Below, piece by piece: positions 1 to 7,668 of a stretch of 34,844 bases of DNA. Location of the stretch: NCBI GenBank assembly GCA_028287115.1, contig JAQBQF010000156.1, forward strand, positions 1 to 34,844. Direction: 5' to 3'. A model generated the notes under the pieces. It was not told where the DNA came from, did not search any database, and worked only from the letters and a program-made list of their open reading frames with translations. Within the stretch, counting starts at the first letter, position 1. The number at the start of each line of letters is the position of its first letter. A program made the position numbers and the translations under genes. The stretch comes from Myxococcales bacterium. GTDB taxonomy: Bacteria > Myxococcota_A > Polyangia > Haliangiales > Haliangiaceae.

Positions 1-401
1 GCACCGCGATCGAGCGACGCACCACCGAGCCCCGGAAATCCGACGATGAAATACGCCCCGCACACGAGATCGGTTGCGATCGCGACGAGCGCAGCCCGTG
101 CCGCGAGCTTGGGGATCCGACGAGCAGCGACGCCCGCCGCGAGGACGATCAGCACGAACATCGAGACGATCGCCGCCACACCGGTCGCAGTTCCGCTGCG
201 CATCCACAGCTCGCTGCCGCCGAGAAAGGACAGGCCAGTGCCGCGGCACTCACCACCAAAACAATGACTGGCCCCGAAAGGACCGATCCCGACTTCTCCC
301 ACCGACCACCACCTCCCAGTTTGCACGGACAATGCAAACGCAGACGCAGCGAACAGTGCGAGCACGACGACGATCCAGCGATTTGTCACGACGCCGCGCA
401 T
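1..401 (-). CDS. Membrane protein of unknown function, N-terminal part (C-terminus outside window)
   Basis: Reading the minus strand from the ATG whose first base is at 401 gives an open frame of 133 codons that runs off the left edge. The protein begins MRGVVTNRWIVVVLALFAA, a likely first membrane segment at residues 9-26. A loop rich in Gly, Cys and Trp follows, including SHCFGGECRGTG. Two more hydrophobic stretches lie at about residues 68-88 and 95-118. This looks like the first three helices of a multi-pass membrane protein. A TTG nine codons upstream in the same frame would add LRFKQLVFK and is a possible alternative start. The two Cys in the loop could form a disulfide outside the membrane. 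I do not recognise the family. The gene diverges from the M23 peptidase across about 113 bp. That it is a real gene is inferred from the hydrophobic pattern. Confidence 0.6.
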   Translation of the reverse strand, partial: MRGVVTNRWIVVVLALFAASAFALSVQTGRWWSVGEVGIGPFGASHCFGGECRGTGLSFLGGSELWMRSGTATGVAAIVSMFVLIVLAAGVAARRIPKLAARAALVAIATDLVCGAYFIVGFPGLGGASLDRG

Positions 402-514
402 CTTGAAGACGAGCTGTTTGAACCGCAACGAATTCTGTCACGCGCTTACATAACGGTGAAAATCCCGATGCCTACATTGACGCGAGTAGGGTGACTGCAA
501 AAAACTAGTAAGCG

Positions 515-1213
515 TTGAAGGGGCATTTGTTTCTGCTCGTGCTCGCTGCGAAGGCCGCCTCGGCTGCACCTGCGCAGCCGCAGTTGGTGCCGTCGGAGCT
601 GTCGATCCGCGATGCACTGCACGAAGTGGTCGCGTTCGCCGAGCGCATGCCATCGCCGATTCCGGATCTGACGATCCTCAACACGGAGCCGGTGCCGGAT
701 ACGCAGAGCTCCGGTTTTGGATGGCGCGACGATCCGTTCCGGCACACCCAACGATTCCACAGCGGCACGGACTTCCGCGCTGATCCCGGCACGCCGGTGC
801 TCGCCGCCGGCGACGGCATCGTCAAGTTTGCGGGCCGGCAAGGTGGCTACGGCAACTGCATCTATATCGATCACGGTGGCGGCGTCGTGACGCTCTACGG
901 ACATCTCCGAAAGATCGAGACGCACAAAGGTGATGCGGTCACCGCGGGTCTGCAAATCGGCCAGGTCGGCTCGACGGGTCGTGCGACTGGACCGCACCTC
1001 CACTTCGAGATCAGGCTCGACGGCCGCGTGGTCGATCCCGTGATGGCGATGGCGATCGCGGACCTCCAGAGGGAATCTCCCGATGCAGGTCGCCTCGCGG
1101 CGTTCGCGCTATCGCCCGAGCTGCAACGCAAAGCCAAAGAATCTCCGGCATCGCGAGGCAACAACCGCCCCGAACGGGCGGCTCGCACGAAACGCACCCA
1201 AGTCCTTTGGTAG
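515..1213 (+). CDS. M23 (LytM-type) peptidoglycan metallopeptidase, secreted
   Basis: The product has 232 residues. Residues 1-18 form a signal peptide (MKGHLFLLVLAAKAASAA), so it should act in the periplasm or outside the cell. Residues about 65-178 are a Zn-dependent M23 peptidase domain. The first zinc motif is FHSGTD (H82, D86) and the second is HLHF (H161, H163). The GYGN and VTLYGHL segments are also typical of LytM folds. The family cleaves peptide crosslinks in peptidoglycan, and since the zinc ligands are complete this copy should be active. The start is a TTG: in-frame TAG and TAA codons lie just upstream at 506-511, and the next in-frame ATG would remove the signal peptide. No clear ribosome binding site is seen. 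The C-terminal 40 residues are Arg/Lys-rich and disordered-looking. The transporter gene follows after 33 bp and may be cotranscribed. Confidence 0.88.
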   Translation: MKGHLFLLVLAAKAASAAPAQPQLVPSELSIRDALHEVVAFAERMPSPIPDLTILNTEPVPDTQSSGFGWRDDPFRHTQRFHSGTDFRADPGTPVLAAGDGIVKFAGRQGGYGNCIYIDHGGGVVTLYGHLRKIETHKGDAVTAGLQIGQVGSTGRATGPHLHFEIRLDGRVVDPVMAMAIADLQRESPDAGRLAAFALSPELQRKAKESPASRGNNRPERAARTKRTQVLW

Positions 1214-1246
1214 CCGCTGCGACTTTGACGAGCTAGGCTCGGTTCG

Positions 1247-3724
1247 GTGGGCCGTAGTCCAGAGCTGCTCGCACGGCGCTACGTCGCATGGTTGCGCCGT
1301 CGTGCGCTCGCGGTGATCGCGGCGCACCTCGTCCTCCTCGGCGGGGCCGTCTATCTCATCAAATATCACCTGCCGCTGTTCGCAGATTTTTCGTATCTGC
1401 TTCCGCAGGACGCGCCGGCCGTACGCGATCTCCGCAAGCTCGAGGCGCGCGTCAAGACGACCGACACCGTGCTCGTCGTGATCGATGCGCCGACACCGGA
1501 GAGCCGCGTCGCGGCCGAGACCGAGATGCTCGCGGGTCTGCGCGAGATCTCCAGTGATCTCGTGCTGCGGGTCGACGCCGACGACGCCGCGATCCGCGCG
1601 TGGGAGCGGGCGCATCGCTACCTCTACGTGAAGGTCGAGGATCTCGTCCGCGCGCGCGATGCGCTGCGACACCGCATCGACAGCGCGAAGCTCAAGGCGA
1701 ATCCGCTCTACGTCGATCTCGACGACGAGAAGGATAAAGCCAGCGAAGCGGCGGACAACCAAGAGCTGAAAGACCTCCAGGATCAGCGCCGCGCCGCGGA
1801 GGCAAAGCTCGATCATCCGAGCAACATCACCGCCGACGGCTTGCGCGAGATGTTGCAGGTCCGCACGGGCTTTCGCTCGACCGACGCGGCGCGCGGCGAG
1901 TCGCTGCTCGGCGCGCTGGATCGGGTTCGCGCGCGCGTGATCGCCGCGCACCCGGGCGTGACGATGGGGTTCACCGGCGGCGTGGTCACGGCACTCTCGG
2001 AGCACAACGCGATCACGCGAGGCATCGTGCTGTCGAGCCTCGTGACCACGGTGCTGGTCGGCCTCGTGCTCGCCCTATATTTCCGCAGTGCGACGATGCT
2101 CGCGATGCTCGTCGGCACGATCGGGATCGCGACGACCGCCGCGTTTGGTGCCGCGGCTTTCACCGTCGGTCATCTCAACGCGGCGACCGCGTTCCTCGGC
2201 GCGATCATCGCGGGCAACGGCATCAACTACGGCATCCTCCTGATCGCGCGCTATCTCGAAGAGCGCCGCAAACGCTCGATCGACGACGCGCTCGCCGCCG
2301 CGATCGTCGGCACGCTGAGACCGACGGCGGTCGCTTCGCTCGGCGCGGCGATCGCCTATGGCTCGCTCGCGGCGACGAGCTTCAAGGGCTTTGCCGACTT
2401 CGCCGTGATCGGTGCGATCGGCATGCTGCTGTGCTGGGTCGCGACGTACGTGCTGCTGCCCGCGCTGATGCTGCGGTTCGGGCGTGACTCGCGGACATAT
2501 AGCGGCGATCCCGTGGTCGGGACCTTGCTCGTCCGCGCGATCGGATTCAGGCGCTCGCACCTGGTGGTCGCGATCTCCGCGCTCGTCGGAGTCGCTGCCT
2601 TCGCCGTCGTCATCAAGTACGTCGCCGCCGATCCGTTCGAGTACAACATCCGGCATCTGCGCTCCGAAGGTGAAGATGCGGCCGAGGCGCGGCGCTGGAT
2701 GTCGCTGTCCGACAAGAGCTTCGGGCGCGGCTACGCCGGTCGGACGTTCATCGCCGCGGACCGCCTCGATCAGGTTCCGCTGATCGTCCGCGCGCTCGAA
2801 GGTCGCAATGCCGGCAAGCCTCCCAAGCTGCAGACGATCGGGTCGATCGAATCGATCCTGACGGCGATCCCGCCCGATCAAGACAAGCGGCTCGCCGTGC
2901 TCGGCGAGATTCGAGCAATGCTCGATGACGATGCGCTATCGGTGCTCGACGACAAGGAGCGCGCGGAGTTGCTCGCGCTGCGGCCGCCCGACGATCTCGC
3001 GGCGGTGACGCTCGAGTCGTTGCCGCCGGGACTCAAAGAACCCCTCACGGAGAAGGACGGGCGCCTCGGGTACCTCATCCAGATCCGGCCGGCGATCACG
3101 CTCGACGAGTGGAACGGGCACGATCTGATCCGGTTTGCGAATGCGGTACGCGAGCTCAAGCTCGACGACGGCGAGAGCGTGACGACCTCGGGTACGAGCG
3201 TGATCTTCGCCGACATCGTCGACTCGATCGAACGCGACGGGCCCGTCGTGACGACGATCGCGGCCGGTGGGCTGCTCGTCATGGTCGTGCTGTTGGTCGG
3301 CAGAAATCGCCGATCGGCGGCGGTGCTCGCGGCAACGACCGGCGGGACGCTGCTGATGGTCGCGACGTGCGCGTTGCTAGGCCTCAAGGTCAACTTCCTC
3401 GACTTCGTCGCACTGCCGATCACGCTCGGCCTCGGCATCGACTACGCGATCAACGTCGCGCATCGCCACGACCACGAAGAAGTTCCCGATCCGATCACGA
3501 CACTACGGACGAGCGGCAGCGCGGTGTTCGTGTGCTCGCTGACGACGATGATCGGCTATGGCTCGCTGCTCGTCAGCGACAACCTCGCGATTCGTGGCTT
3601 CGGCACGGCATCGCTGATCGGCGAGGTGACCTGCGTGCTCTCGGCGCTGATCCTCGTGCCTGCCCTGCTCGCGATCCGTGGCCGTTCGCGCGCGCCTTCA
3701 ACGACAGACACCGCCGCGGCGTAA
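1247..3724 (+). CDS. RND/MMPL-family inner-membrane transporter
   Basis: This 825-residue protein has the duplicated MMPL/RND layout. One N-terminal helix (about 17-37) is followed by a periplasmic domain with a charged, probably coiled-coil segment (about 125-190). A block of five helices (about 260-410), a second periplasmic domain and a second helix block (about 670-810) follow. The second half carries LGLGIDYAINVAHR, matching the family's G-x-G-x-D-Y motif with the Asp used in proton coupling. The first half has GNGINYGILLIARY, where Asn replaces that Asp. Members export lipids or other hydrophobic molecules using the proton gradient. The substrate cannot be told from sequence, although HpnN-like lipid exporters are similar in layout. 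The start is a GTG, 33 bp after the M23 gene. The gene converges on the dehydrogenase with 18 bp between stops. Confidence 0.85.
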   Translation: MGRSPELLARRYVAWLRRRALAVIAAHLVLLGGAVYLIKYHLPLFADFSYLLPQDAPAVRDLRKLEARVKTTDTVLVVIDAPTPESRVAAETEMLAGLREISSDLVLRVDADDAAIRAWERAHRYLYVKVEDLVRARDALRHRIDSAKLKANPLYVDLDDEKDKASEAADNQELKDLQDQRRAAEAKLDHPSNITADGLREMLQVRTGFRSTDAARGESLLGALDRVRARVIAAHPGVTMGFTGGVVTALSEHNAITRGIVLSSLVTTVLVGLVLALYFRSATMLAMLVGTIGIATTAAFGAAAFTVGHLNAATAFLGAIIAGNGINYGILLIARYLEERRKRSIDDALAAAIVGTLRPTAVASLGAAIAYGSLAATSFKGFADFAVIGAIGMLLCWVATYVLLPALMLRFGRDSRTYSGDPVVGTLLVRAIGFRRSHLVVAISALVGVAAFAVVIKYVAADPFEYNIRHLRSEGEDAAEARRWMSLSDKSFGRGYAGRTFIAADRLDQVPLIVRALEGRNAGKPPKLQTIGSIESILTAIPPDQDKRLAVLGEIRAMLDDDALSVLDDKERAELLALRPPDDLAAVTLESLPPGLKEPLTEKDGRLGYLIQIRPAITLDEWNGHDLIRFANAVRELKLDDGESVTTSGTSVIFADIVDSIERDGPVVTTIAAGGLLVMVVLLVGRNRRSAAVLAATTGGTLLMVATCALLGLKVNFLDFVALPITLGLGIDYAINVAHRHDHEEVPDPITTLRTSGSAVFVCSLTTMIGYGSLLVSDNLAIRGFGTASLIGEVTCVLSALILVPALLAIRGRSRAPSTTDTAAA

Positions 3725-3742
3725 GGACCGTAAACGTAAGCG

Positions 3743-4630
3743 TCAGCTCCGCTTCCCATCCGCCGACCAGCGATAGAAGCCTTCGCCCGTCTTCTTGCCG
3801 AGCTTGCCTGCCGCGACCTTGTCTCGCAGCACTTGCGGCGGCGTGAAGGCCGGTCCGATCGCGGTCGACAGGTATTCGGCGATGCCGAGCCGAACGTCGA
3901 GCCCGACCAGATCGGTGAGCTCGAGCGGGCCCATCGGATGCCCGTATCCGAGCTTCATCGCGGTGTCGATGTCGGCGGGTGAGGCGACCTGTTGCTCGAC
4001 CATGCGCATCGCTTCCAGACCGATCACGAGCCCGAGCCGACTCGATGCAAAGCCCGGGCTGTCGGCGACCGTGATCGGCGTCTTGCCGAGCTTCTCGGCG
4101 AGCGCGACGGCGAGCGCGACCGCGGCGGGATTCGAGCGCGCGTGTCGCACGATCTCGACGAGCTTCATCACGTGCACGGGATTGAAGAAGTGCATGCCGA
4201 CGAGCCGGCCGGCGTCACCGACCACATCGGCGATCTCCGAGATCGGTAGCGACGAGGTGTTCGTCGCGAGCAGCGCGTGAGGAGGCGTCGCCCGATCGAC
4301 GGTCGCGAAGATCTCGCGCTTGAGATCGAGCTGCTCCGGGACGGCTTCGATCACGCAATCCGCGCCCTCGCAGGCGCGCTGGAGATCCTCGAACGCGGTG
4401 ATCCGAGCCAGCGTGGCGTCGCGGTCTTCACTCGAGACTTTGCCGAGCTCGACGCCTTTCGCCAGGTTCTTCGCGATTCGCTCGATGCCGGCGCGTGCAC
4501 CACCCGACAACGCATCCTGTAAGCGCACGTTAGCGCCTGACATGGCCGAAATCTGCGCAATGCCATGGCCCATCGTGCCGGCGCCGATGACGGTGATGAT
4601 CCGGAGGCTCTCCAAGGTAGGAACTGTCAC
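3743..4630 (-). CDS. hbd: 3-hydroxyacyl-CoA (3-hydroxybutyryl-CoA) dehydrogenase
   Basis: This is a compact 3-hydroxyacyl-CoA dehydrogenase of about 290-295 residues, close to the usual 280-290 of stand-alone Hbd proteins. The N-terminus has the Rossmann NAD-binding motif VIGAGTMGHGIAQI. The catalytic region reads ATNTSSLPISEIA followed by MHFFNPVHVMKLVEIV, which holds the conserved His-Glu pair. The C-terminal helical domain ends in GYGHPMGPLELTDLVGLD and GKKTGEGFYRW. The enzyme interconverts 3-hydroxyacyl-CoA and 3-oxoacyl-CoA in fatty-acid oxidation or butyrate/PHB-type metabolism. The frame stays open far upstream, but homology begins at the Rossmann strand. The chosen GTG (4630) adds a short leader; a TTG at 4615 (LESLRIITVIG) is equally possible. 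No strong ribosome binding site precedes either. It is transcribed divergently from the glycine-rich lipoprotein with 48 bp between starts. Confidence 0.92.
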   Translation of the reverse strand: MTVPTLESLRIITVIGAGTMGHGIAQISAMSGANVRLQDALSGGARAGIERIAKNLAKGVELGKVSSEDRDATLARITAFEDLQRACEGADCVIEAVPEQLDLKREIFATVDRATPPHALLATNTSSLPISEIADVVGDAGRLVGMHFFNPVHVMKLVEIVRHARSNPAAVALAVALAEKLGKTPITVADSPGFASSRLGLVIGLEAMRMVEQQVASPADIDTAMKLGYGHPMGPLELTDLVGLDVRLGIAEYLSTAIGPAFTPPQVLRDKVAAGKLGKKTGEGFYRWSADGKRS

Positions 4631-4678
4631 GGCGAGAACATATGCGAAGCCCGCTGAAATGGGTGTAACCTGAATTCG

Positions 4679-5941
4679 ATGCGCGGAGCCCTCGTCGTCG
4701 TCGCGACGGTTGGCCTGTTTGGCTGCTCGCCATATGGCGGCGAAGCGTTCGTCTGTCAGAGCAGCGCGCAATGCAGTCCGAATGGGGTGTGCGAGCCAAC
4801 GGGGTTCTGCAGCTTTCCCAGCGCGGATTGCCCGAGCGGACAGCGCTACGGCGGTCTCGCCGGCGATCATTCGAACCTGTGCGTCGGCACGCCGGCCCTG
4901 GGAGACGACGGCGGGCTGAGCGTCGGCCGCGATGCGAGCCACGTCGATGCGAGTCCGACCTCGGCGTGTTACGGCAGCAGCACGCTCGTCCGCGAGTGTC
5001 TGGCGGCCCCGCCGACCGCGGCTCTCGAGCTCGGCAACATGGACATCGACACGAGCTCGAACAGCGGCCAATGCGCCACGGTGGTGGGCGGCGGCAATCT
5101 CGACGCGTGCGTGATCGCGGGCTCCTCGATTCATGTCGCGACCGACGTCGTGATCACCGCGCACGGAGCGCGGCCGCTCGTGTTCTTGGCGAGCTCGTCG
5201 ATCGTGATCGACGGGACGATCGACATCGCGAGTCACCGTAACGGCAGCCGCGTCGGTCCGGCCGCCAATACCGTCGCATGCGCGACCGACGGTGTCAGCG
5301 CGACGAGCGGAATCGGCGGCGGCGGCGGCGGCTACGGCGGTAGCTTTGCGGGTGCGGGCGGCGGCGGGGGTTCCGGCGCAGTCGGCGGAGATGGGGGGTC
5401 GCCCGCGAGCACGTCGACGCCGGCTCCGCTGCGAGGTGGTTGTCCCGGCAGCAACGGCGCAAGCAACGGCGGCGCGCGCGGCGATGGCGGCGGTGCGGTT
5501 CACTTCATCGCGCAGACCTCGATCACGATCACGGGAACGATCAATGCTTCTGGCGGGGGCGGTAATGGCAGCTCGAATCTCGGTGGCGGTGGAGGTGGTG
5601 GCTCGGGTGGCATGATCGGGTTCGATGCACCGACGATCACGATCACGATGAATGCGAAGGTGTTCGCGAACGGTGGCGGCGGCGGCGAGGGCGGCGGCAA
5701 CGGCACGGGCAAAGCCGGTAACGAGTCGACCGGCGGCACCGCGAACGGCGGATCAGGCGGTGCAGGCAACGGCGGCGACGGCGGCAACGGCGCACAAGGT
5801 GCACAGCTCACCGGAGGCACCGGGCATGACCACAAGAACGGCCAAGCCGGCGGCGGCGGCGGCGGTGGTGGTGGTGGCGGTGTGATTCGTACGATCGGCA
5901 CCGTGAGTGCCAACGGGCTGATCTCGCCAACTCCGAGCTGA
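4679..5941 (+). CDS. Glycine-rich repetitive lipoprotein with Cys-rich N-terminal domain
   Basis: The product has 420 residues. It starts with a lipoprotein signal ending VGLFGC, with Cys16 as the likely lipidated residue. Residues 20-65 form a Cys-rich module (VCQSSAQCSPNGVCEPTGFC) that resembles short disulfide modules on secreted myxobacterial proteins. After a linker, residues about 115-180 look like beta strands (hydrophobic runs rich in Ile, Val and Thr). From about residue 210 the sequence is dominated by Gly, Ser and Asn runs, separated by short beta-forming stretches such as TSITITGTINASGGG and APTITITMNAKVFANGG. That alternation suggests a repetitive beta-helix or cell-surface fibre. 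No enzyme motif is visible and the function is unknown. It probably sits in the outer membrane or on the surface. The ATG gives a clean signal peptide. The opposite strand reads as poly-proline only because of the Gly codons. Confidence 0.8.
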   Translation: MRGALVVVATVGLFGCSPYGGEAFVCQSSAQCSPNGVCEPTGFCSFPSADCPSGQRYGGLAGDHSNLCVGTPALGDDGGLSVGRDASHVDASPTSACYGSSTLVRECLAAPPTAALELGNMDIDTSSNSGQCATVVGGGNLDACVIAGSSIHVATDVVITAHGARPLVFLASSSIVIDGTIDIASHRNGSRVGPAANTVACATDGVSATSGIGGGGGGYGGSFAGAGGGGGSGAVGGDGGSPASTSTPAPLRGGCPGSNGASNGGARGDGGGAVHFIAQTSITITGTINASGGGGNGSSNLGGGGGGGSGGMIGFDAPTITITMNAKVFANGGGGGEGGGNGTGKAGNESTGGTANGGSGGAGNGGDGGNGAQGAQLTGGTGHDHKNGQAGGGGGGGGGGGVIRTIGTVSANGLISPTPS

Positions 5942-6009
5942 CCGCATCGATCCCCGTTAGGGCGATCGGATCGTTGCGCGATGGCGATCCGGGTCGTACC
6001 GTTCGCGCC

Positions 6010-7668
6010 GTGAAGACGAATGTCGACGTCGAGCGCCTGCAGCGCGAGCTCGAGTCGATCTGCGGACCGCGCCGCGTCTCGATGCGCGCCGTCGATCTCG
6101 ACACCTACGCGCGCGACATGTGGCCGCGCCTACTCTTGTCGTACCGGGAGGGCGTGCCGCCCGCGCACCGACCGCATGCGATCGTGTGGCCCGAGCACAT
6201 CCGCGAGATTGTCTCGGTCGTCAAGCTCGCACGCGAGCTGCGGATTCCGATCGTTCCCTACGGCGGCGGGTCCGGCGTATGCGGAGGCGCAGTGCCGATC
6301 CTCGGCGGCATCACGATCGATACGAAACGGATGCAGACGCTGCGCAGCGTGCACGGCGAGGAGCTCGTCTGCGATGTCGAGGCCGGCCTCAACGGCGAAC
6401 GCTTCGAGCGGGAGCTCGCACGCCGTGGCTACACGTTCGGACATTTTCCGTCCTCGATCTATTGCTCGACCGTCGGCGGTTGGCTCGCGACGCGCGCCGC
6501 GGGTCAGCTGTCGACGAAGTACGGCAAGGTCGAAGATCGCGTCGCGGGCCTGACGGTCGTCACCGGCCGCGGCGAGGTGATCGAGACCGATGGTCCCAAT
6601 CGCGCGCTCCGCGGTCCGAGCTGGACGCAATTGCTGCTCGGCAGCGAAGGGACGCTCGGCATCATCACGTCTGCGCGGCTGCGCGTGTCGCCTGCGCCGC
6701 AGCTCCGCGTATTTCGCGGTTATGAAGTCGACGACGTCGCGGCCGGCGTCGAAGCGATTCGCAGAGTGTCGCAGAAGGGCCTGCGGCCCGCCGTGATCCG
6801 CCTCTACGACGAGCTCGACACGCTGATCAACTCCTTCAGTCATCACGACGCGGAGCATCCCAGTAGCGCAACCGCTTCGCACGAGGTTCGCGTGCCGGTA
6901 CCCAGGGTCGAGACCGGCGCTTTGCCCGCGTGGCCGGAGCCGCCGGCGCCGCGCGATGACGGATTCGTCGATCGCCTGATCTCGCTCGCCAAAGGCAAAG
7001 GCCTCCGACAAAACGCGATGAACGCGGCGCTCGGTCGCAGCGAGCTCGTCAACAAGCTGTTCGGTGCTGCCGAGAAAGTCGCGCGCCGCGGCTGCCGGAT
7101 GATCATCGGTCTCGAAGGTGCGCGGATTCGCACCGAGGTCGAAGCCGCGCTCACGTTCTCCGAGCTCGAATCCGCAGGCGCGCGCGACAAAGGCGAAGAT
7201 CCCGGCTGGGCGTGGCTACGTCATCGCTACGCCGTCAGCTATCGGATGTCGCCGGTGTTTCGCGATGGCGCGTTCGTCGACACGATGGAGGTCGCGGCGA
7301 GTTGGGAGCGCCTCATGGATCTTTATCACTCGGTGAGAACCGCGATCGGAAGGCACGCACTCGTGATGGCGCACTTCTCCCACGCCTATCCGGACGGCTG
7401 CTCGATCTACTTCACGTTCGCCAGCACCGCACCCGATGCCGCGAGTGCCGAACGCCTGTACGACACGATCTGGCGCGACGGTCTAGAGGCGACGACGCGC
7501 GTCGGTGGGACGATCAGCCATCATCACGGCGTCGGCCTTCTGAAGGCGCCATTCATGGCCGGCGAGCATCGCGAAGCGATGGCGATCTTCGAGGCGGTGA
7601 AGCAAGCGTTCGATCCCGCCGGCATCTTCAATCCCGGTAAGATGGGCCTCAAGGTGGGCACGCGATGA
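6010..7668 (+). CDS. FAD-dependent alkyldihydroxyacetonephosphate synthase-like oxidase
   Basis: The product has 552 residues from the GTG at 6010; a TTG at 5974 would add 12 residues. It belongs to the FAD_binding_4/FAD-oxidase_C family. The FAD domain includes IVPYGGGSGVCGG (about 82-93), GHFPSSIYCSTVGGW (about 144-158) and LLLGSEGTLGIITSARL. The STVGGW-x-TR-x-AGQ...YGKVEDRV segment and the ISHHHGVG motif (His504-506) match alkyl-DHAP synthase, where the HHH stretch is needed for exchanging the acyl chain of acyl-DHAP for a fatty alcohol. That reaction starts ether-lipid and plasmalogen synthesis, which is known in myxobacteria. The length is near that of AGPS without targeting sequences. 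A Pro/Ala-rich stretch at about residues 290-320 looks like a lineage-specific loop. The ATGA overlap with the next gene suggests translational coupling. Other oxidases of this fold act on D-lactate or glycolate, so substrate specificity is an inference. Confidence 0.75.
   Translation: MKTNVDVERLQRELESICGPRRVSMRAVDLDTYARDMWPRLLLSYREGVPPAHRPHAIVWPEHIREIVSVVKLARELRIPIVPYGGGSGVCGGAVPILGGITIDTKRMQTLRSVHGEELVCDVEAGLNGERFERELARRGYTFGHFPSSIYCSTVGGWLATRAAGQLSTKYGKVEDRVAGLTVVTGRGEVIETDGPNRALRGPSWTQLLLGSEGTLGIITSARLRVSPAPQLRVFRGYEVDDVAAGVEAIRRVSQKGLRPAVIRLYDELDTLINSFSHHDAEHPSSATASHEVRVPVPRVETGALPAWPEPPAPRDDGFVDRLISLAKGKGLRQNAMNAALGRSELVNKLFGAAEKVARRGCRMIIGLEGARIRTEVEAALTFSELESAGARDKGEDPGWAWLRHRYAVSYRMSPVFRDGAFVDTMEVAASWERLMDLYHSVRTAIGRHALVMAHFSHAYPDGCSIYFTFASTAPDAASAERLYDTIWRDGLEATTRVGGTISHHHGVGLLKAPFMAGEHREAMAIFEAVKQAFDPAGIFNPGKMGLKVGTR

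Noticed and set aside
477..511. Promoter TTGACG with TAGTAA for the M23 gene
   Set aside because: The spacer between the boxes would be 23 bp, too long for sigma70, and no other -10 box fits.
5500..5913. Minus-strand poly-proline frame
   Set aside because: It is the antisense image of the Gly codons of the lipoprotein.
6850..6960. Third copy of the repeat-like insert in the AGPS-like gene
   Set aside because: The stretch is Pro/Ala-rich and shares the word CCGGCG with the others, but the ordered match to the 39-bp unit is too weak to support a common origin.
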